Positions 59,047 through 64,000 of a stretch of 64,000 bases of DNA are shown here, piece after piece. Source of the DNA: Hyperoplus lanceolatus (lineage: Eukaryota; Chordata; Actinopteri; Uranoscopiformes; Ammodytidae). The notes under the pieces are model-generated. The model was not told the DNA's origin. It ran no database searches and saw only the letters and a program-made list of their open reading frames with translations. The position numbers were made by a program, and so were the translations under genes. Position 1 is the stretch's first letter. Each line of letters starts with the position of its first letter. The DNA is taken from contig CM049403.1 in the NCBI GenBank assembly GCA_026929865.2, positions 24,112,001 to 24,176,000 on the forward strand. Direction: 5' to 3'.

Positions 59047-60663
59047 TCATTGTGTTTCAAAGAGGTTTATTTCAGGAGATTCATCAGGACATTTACAGAG
59101 GATTTCATGGAGCATCGAAGCAGCGGGCTGGAGGCCGCAATGGCACTACTCATTAGTTACAGAACAGTGTCTTATATTCTCATGTGTGGGGGTATCAAGT
59201 GTATCATATCTACAAATAGACAGATCGTTTCATCATTTGTGCAATACCAAGTCAAACACACGTCCATCTAGGGAGGTTCTACTTCTTCCTCGTAACCTTA
59301 ACCTTTAAGACTATCTGCTCAGTAACTCTGGTGAATAGAGGCTATTCAAATCTACAACATTCCTCCATTTAGAATTAAATAATTCTACCAAAACAAGATG
59401 TAACCAAACATATTTGAATGGCCTAACAGAAACCTCCACCAAAACACAGAAACACTCTTTATGAGTGAAGTAGAATACAATGCATAGATGAAAGCATTAC
59501 TGCAGTAAACTACATCTTAGGACCAACAATGCAAAAACTCAAACACTGAACGAAGATAAAATGACATCAGTGTGCAGAGTTCCCCCTGCAACTGAGTCTC
59601 AAGAGTCTCAAGTTCAGATACTTTTAGCCATGGTCAGCCCCCCCATGGGGGATGTAGTCCATCCAACTTTGGCACAGAGGATGTCCTCCATTTCATAATT
59701 GGCAGACTCCGCCAGACGTGGAATTTCGATGGCCAGCGGCCCAGGAAAGTCCAAGCTGGTATGCGGTTGGTATTTGCGTGGCCTTCTCCTCTATCAGCAT
59801 GATCACAGCCTTGCACTTGTGACTGCGCGGGGAGCAGTACCCCCAGCAGTCAGAATACTCGATGACATAGACGTTGGTCTCCAAACGTTGCATTTTTTCT
59901 ACAAGTCTTTTTCACTTTTTCTTAGCGTACATAAAGCACAGAGCGACGTAACAAGCTTGAATCCAGTCCAGCCTTTTTCCCAAAGTCTTAGTCAATAAAA
60001 CTGCACACGGTTCTTTGTTATAACAGTGGAACTACGTGGATACCTGGCCATAACAGAGCCTCTGTGTAGTCCCCCAGACAGGACGCTCACGCCGTGACCT
60101 TGAACCTTACACAGAGCACTATCAGCCGTTTACGCATTATCTCCCATCGCAGTTCTCAGTTACTTTTAGATACTGGAACAGACAAGCACTTTTCAACAGC
60201 AACAGTCCATCTGATCTCATTCCAACAGATGTGTCCCGAAGTGTACAGGTAGTCTCTCATCATGTTCCTGTTATATCCTGTTCGTGACGCCACATGTGGT
60301 AGCCGAATCCCCCATGGCGACCAAGACAAAGGGTGAGGCCTGGACAGCATCATTGTGTTTCAAAGAGGTTTATTTCAGGAGATTCATCAGGACATTTACA
60401 GAGGATTTCATGGAGCATCGAAGCAGCGGGCTGGAGGCCGCAATGGCACTACTCATTAGTTACAGAACAGTGTCTTATATTCTCATGTGTGGGGGGTATC
60501 AAGTGTATCATATCTACAAATAGACAGATCGTTTCATCATTTGTGCAATACCAAGTCAAACACACGTCCATCTAGGGAGGTTCTACTTCTTCCTCGTAAC
60601 CTTAACCTTTAAGACTATCTGCTCAGTAACTCTGGTGAATAGAGGCTATTCAAATCTACAACA
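59047..60663 (-). mobile_element. LTR-flanked retroelement remnant
   Basis: Two nearly identical direct repeats, 59051-59359 and 60354-60663 (about 310 bases, starting TGTGTTTCAAAGAGG, ending TCTACAACA), surround about 1 kb. On the minus strand, past the second repeat, GTGGCGTCACGAACAGGAT (60297-60279) resembles the primer-site region of Gypsy-like elements, so the element probably reads leftward. The left copy lacks the last ~50 bases of the repeat. No flanking duplication was found. Confidence 0.6.
59693..59893 (-). CDS. Open frame inside the LTR remnant, not recognised
   Basis: 66 codons, MQRLETNVYVIEYSDCWGYC and on, with several Cys and a KCKAVIMLIEEKATQIP stretch. It may be part of a retroelement gag or a captured exon. 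No family could be named, and it may not be expressed. Confidence 0.2.
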   Translation of the reverse strand: MQRLETNVYVIEYSDCWGYCSPRSHKCKAVIMLIEEKATQIPTAYQLGLSWAAGHRNSTSGGVCQL

Positions 60664-60732
60664 CCATCTTGTGACATTTTTTACTCCGCCTCACTCCTCT
60701 TGCCGAAAAAGGGCATCGATGTCACGTGGGGG

Positions 60733-61190
60733 CAGGCCTGCCCACACAAATGGCTGGGCCCCTGAAAACCTCCAGTCAATGGCCCCCCCTTACCCATGCT
60801 TTACACCTATCGATGTGTGTGAGTGCGCTCATCCCTCAATAAACACACAGCTATTTGTAGAGAGACTAACTATCTTATCAACCAGGGACTTGCAGGGACA
60901 GTTGGGGGAGCAAAGGCTCATTATTATTTTTAAATAGTAGCACATTTCTGACTTAACCCAGCATACCAATTTATTTTGATTCCCTTACACTCACACAATT
61001 GTTTAACTGATCAACAGATCTCTACAAAATAATCAGTTCACACAGAGACATTGTTCTTCTTTAGTATTCACTAAAGCAAACAGTTTTTTCACAATTTGCA
61101 TGTTTTATATGCTACTAGTTTCTGGTATAAGATACATTTACATTAATTGACTGCACCAAATATTGCACTCTTGTATTTCTGCGCGTGACA
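60733..61190. mobile_element. Partial hAT copy, relative of 37312-38683
   Basis: Begins CAGGCCTGCCCACACAAATG and follows the reverse complement of 38683 down to about 38258 (shared CACTCACACAATTGTTTAAC, GACTGCACCAAATATTGCAC). It stops exactly at TTAA 61191-61194, where a different sequence begins. Confidence 0.75.
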
Positions 61191-61463
61191 TTAAAGGGGA
61201 CATATTATGCAAAATCTCGGTTTTAAAGGTGTATTTCCAATGTCTACTAGAAAAGGTTTTCTTGGTTTATTGTTCAAAAAACCCAATAGTTTTCTACCAT
61301 TTCCCATTTCTTCATCGCCTTTTCCAGCCTCTTCTGCCCTCTATCTCAAAAGGTAGGTTTTGACAGCTTACCCCCCTTCGCAAGAATACTAGTCTGCTCT
61401 GACTGGTCAGATCTACATGGGCGTGCATGCACCGCCCTGCTCATTTACTCTATACCTACCTAC

Positions 61464-61843
61464 ATGGGCATGGCACACGCCCAGCTGTCAGTTTTGTTTA
61501 CTTTTGGCCAATGCAGCATGGAGACCAATGTAAACATGTTTAGCTTCATTTCTACCACAAATATCGGCACACTAACCAGTTCTAAACTAAAAGATGTACA
61601 ACTGAACCTGTTCAGACAGGAGTCTGAGCTGAAAACTGTGAAAATGGCATCAAGATTTCTGATTTCCCTGACATTATCCTCAGGTAAATACTGTTTAATT
61701 ATGTCACAGTCGATAACATAATTTGAGCTAAGTAGTTATGCATAAACTCTCTAAACTGGTAACATACACCCTGTTTTACGTTTGTCTTTACAGGTCTGTG
61801 GAATGATCTACAGCCCAGTGGAGTGAAAAAGCTTTGGTTGTGA
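61464..61843 (+). CDS. Predicted two-exon small protein, not recognised
   Basis: Exon 61464-61683 joins 61794-61843 in frame through a good donor (CAG|GTAAAT) and acceptor (TTTGTCTTTACAG), giving 89 residues ending in GVKKLWL. A polyadenylation signal AATAAA follows at 62057-62062. The start is uncertain; a second ATG at 61519 is possible. Middle part: STTNIGTLTSSKLKDVQLNL. No family recognised. The block may belong to a mobile element, so this could be transposon coding sequence or chance. Confidence 0.3.
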
Positions 61844-62291
61844 ACCGATACTGAGTTGACATGTAAAAATGTACAGTAACCATAATGGAAAAGAATGTAT
61901 CCTGAATCATGTCAAGATTCACTGGAAAGGCATTATCTTTTGTAAAATGTATGGTAGAAATAATTATGCTTTAGGTTTGTCAGAGCTGCAAATTATCTGA
62001 CAACATTTCAATATCTAGTAGATAATGTATCATTTGTATTGTGATCACTCATTCATAATAAAGTTTTACCGTTAAAAAATGTATTGTGTTGCTTACTGTC
62101 ACTGTTTGCTACCTGTAGTAAAGGATTACTTGAAACTCACATTTTCATCTCGCTGAAGATTTTCTCTGATAAAACAGTATCATTACATTTTAAAAAGACC
62201 AAAAACATCCTTAAAAATAAAGCAGTTTATTCATAGCCAGTGGAATGAAAATATGAAGTGTACATATCAAACAGAAGCAAAGCCATAACTT

Positions 62292-63646
62292 TTATGTAAC
62301 TGTCCAGTTGTTGTTGGGCCCTGAAGAAGACCACCTGTCCCCCCCAGTGAACACATCCTCCTCTGAAGGAACGGATAGTGTGACGGTCTTGGTGGCTCTG
62401 TCCGGCTCCATCAGGTCACTCAGACACCTGTAAAACATGGCACATTCAATGTTACATCATGTAGCCTAGCTGACATGTATAGGCCTACATCTGTTATGGC
62501 AAAGCTACAACAAATTCAGTACAGCCCTGGCTCGATAAGCAACACGTTCTGAGTGATACTGTGTGCTTTTTGAAATATAATGGACAGGAAACAAACACCA
62601 GCAGAGACAACTTACAGTATTCCTGTCTATGTGTACATTACACTGGAGATCATGTAATAGGCCTACTGCTGCTTGTACTACAGGTTTATTTTGCTTAAAA
62701 AAACGGCACTTTGTTCCGCATTCTCCCGCACAAACGTGGTCTTTGTCCCACATCTGGTGAATTGGGATCTGGTCACCCTAACTACACACTGTCCGCAGAT
62801 TTATTGCGGTGTGTACTTGAGCTATACAATCAGACAGCTAGCAGGTAGCAGGATGAAGCTATTAAAAAAATACTCTTCAGTTTCCAACACACCCTACAGT
62901 TTCACCGTCTATTTTTCACTTAGGGGCTGTCACGGCAGGACTAACGTGAGCTAACAAAAGAGCCAAATAACAGTCACAGCAAAAGACTCACAGCTCTAAC
63001 CGTTAGCATAAAGCTAACTAGCTAGCTGGGGGCGACCGTGGCTCAGGTGGTTAAGCGGGTTGGCCAATGATCCAAGGGTTGGCGGTTCGATCCCCGCCCG
63101 GCCACCTGTGTCATGGTTGTTGTGTCCTTGGGCAAGACACTTCACCCACCTTGCCTCGTGTGAATGTGTATGACTGCTGTATGTTTGAGGTGGTGGTCGG
63201 AGGGGCCGTAGGCGCTGAATGGCAGCCACGCTTCCGTCAGTCTGCCCCAGGGCAGCTGTGGCTACTATGGTAGTTTACCACCACCAGTATGACTGTGTGT
63301 GAATGAATGGAACCTGGAACCCTGTAAAGCGTCTTTGAGTGCCTTGAAAAGCGCTATATAAATCCAATCCATTATTATTATTATTAACGGTAAAGCTAGC
63401 AGGCGCTAATGCTAACGACTAAACCCCGCATTCTCTTATTTCAGTCGGTGTTGGTTATTATAGGAGGGATAAAATAAAGCACATTACAGACATTGAACTA
63501 ACAAACGGACAGAATTATTTTTAAAATAGGACTACTTACATTTCGGACGGATGGTGTCTCTCAGTCTTCCTGGCACAGTCTCCTCCACACTCCAGTAAAA
63601 AGGCTTTGATCACACTAACAGATTGCAAACCTTTGCTGGAGATAGC
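62292..63646 (-). CDS. Last two exons of an unrecognised gene
   Basis: Exons 63646-63540 and 62427-62292 (with stop) are joined by a strong donor (AAT|GTAAGT) and acceptor (TTTTACAG), in frame, after an acceptor TTTTTGTTAG at 63647. They code for about 80 residues: AISSKGLQSVSVIKAFLLEC, then GGDCARKTERHHPSEMC, then RATKTVTLSVPSEEDVF, ending NNNWTVT. The tail is hydrophilic with four Cys. A minus-strand AATAAA sits at 62232-62227, some 60 bases past the stop. Upstream exons must lie beyond 64000. The intron holds a SINE. It could be the C-terminal end of a transposon-encoded protein or a host gene; I cannot name it. Confidence 0.45.
63028..63387 (+). mobile_element. tRNA-derived SINE, full length
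   Basis: Head with A box TGGCTCAGGTGG and B box GGTTCGATCCC, core CCTTGGGCAAGACACTTCAC, body, then the tail AAAGCGCTATATAAATCC and an (ATT)n end. Flanks TAAAGCTAAC (63009-63018) and TAAAGCTAGC (63392-63401) may be the target duplication. Same family as the reversed copy at 18349-18619. Confidence 0.85.
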
Positions 63647-64000
63647 CTAACAAAAAATGAAGTAAATCCATTCAGCCCTAGTGTGCTTCGAGGCTGGGGT
63701 GTGATGGTAGCTTGAGGTTGAGCTCACACTGCAGCTTGCTTCTCCTCTGTTGTTGCATGAGCGAGTGGAGGCTCAGCCAGGTGTGTGTGGTTACCAACGG
63801 GGCGTCTTGATTTGCCAATCAACTGCCGAGTTTCTGGTGAGCTTTCCCGTGGGAGTATTTATGATAATGAAAACCGACCGATTTCGTCATCAGTCGGTGT
63901 TTTTTGGAAGAAACCTTCAAATCCCCCCTTTTTCGAAATAAATGTCCCAGAAGAAACTGACATATTTGTCTTTTTGAAGCTTGTGTGTGCTGGAAGGGAC

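Larger units (their letters stand above)
61195..64000. mobile_element. Possible TTAA-inserted element running off the edge
   Basis: AGGGGACATATTATGCAAAA begins right after TTAA (61191-61194), in a hAT copy whose intact relative has ACATTAAATCATTT (reverse complement of 38252-38265) at this place. The start is related in wording to the end of the element at 24758 (CATATTATGCA). The other side of the hAT copy does not reappear before 64000, so the insert may be at least 2.8 kb. TTAA plus AGGGG-type ends would fit Kolobok-like transposons, an inference. Two spliced reading frames inside could be its genes or host genes. Confidence 0.4.

Noticed and set aside
63028-63105. tRNA-like sequence with A and B boxes
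   Set aside because: It is the head of a SINE: the acceptor arm does not pair and a SINE core and tail follow.

Overview
The window is ray-finned fish (teleost) genomic DNA. The genes have short exons with GT-AG introns, the best protein matches are to vertebrate families, and the spacer is AT-rich with long CA microsatellites, tRNA-derived SINEs, hAT, piggyBac-like and DIRS elements of the kinds common in teleosts. There is no bacterial-style gene organisation.

Five protein-coding genes can be read exon by exon. From left to right they are a prostaglandin E2 receptor EP4-like GPCR (+, 13866-15920), slc35e1 (-, 23427-33141), med26 (-, 35270-39400), smim7 (-, 47384-48689) and the first four exons of tmem38a (+, 50402-55729). 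The order and strands of slc35e1, med26, smim7 and tmem38a are those of human chromosome 19p13.1, so this is an old conserved block. The genes work in unrelated processes: a nucleotide-sugar/triose-phosphate-transporter-like carrier, a Mediator subunit, a small membrane protein and an SR/ER cation channel.

The rest is mostly mobile DNA, and several insertions can be reconstructed because target-site duplications or empty sites are in the window. 1-13.8 kb holds no gene. It contains a hAT element with an 8-bp duplication (1362-3706) and a nested stack (5515-10097) in which one element sits inside a relative and carries two further insertions. 15.9-23.4 kb is repeats and SINEs. The slc35e1 introns carry two abutting TTAA-type elements and a MITE. 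A hAT element lies in med26 intron 1. Between med26 and smim7 is a 5.8-kb foldback element (39763-45570): about 265-bp inverted ends, then inverted arrays of a ~175-bp repeat (6 against 9 units), around a core holding a broken DIRS retrotransposon.

The right end (55.7-64 kb) is intron 4 of tmem38a or sequence beyond a truncated gene. It holds an LTR with its polypurine tract, a dead piggyBac transposase, an LTR-flanked remnant, half a hAT, and then a TTAA-inserted sequence that runs off the edge. That last block carries two unrecognised spliced reading frames on opposite strands. The remaining tmem38a exons were not found and should lie to the right of the window.

The items I would look at first are the foldback element, the nested 5.5-10.1 kb stack with its internal empty sites, the smim7 splice donor that is itself the edge of a ~127-bp dinucleotide repeat, and the unrecognised genes at 61.2-63.7 kb.
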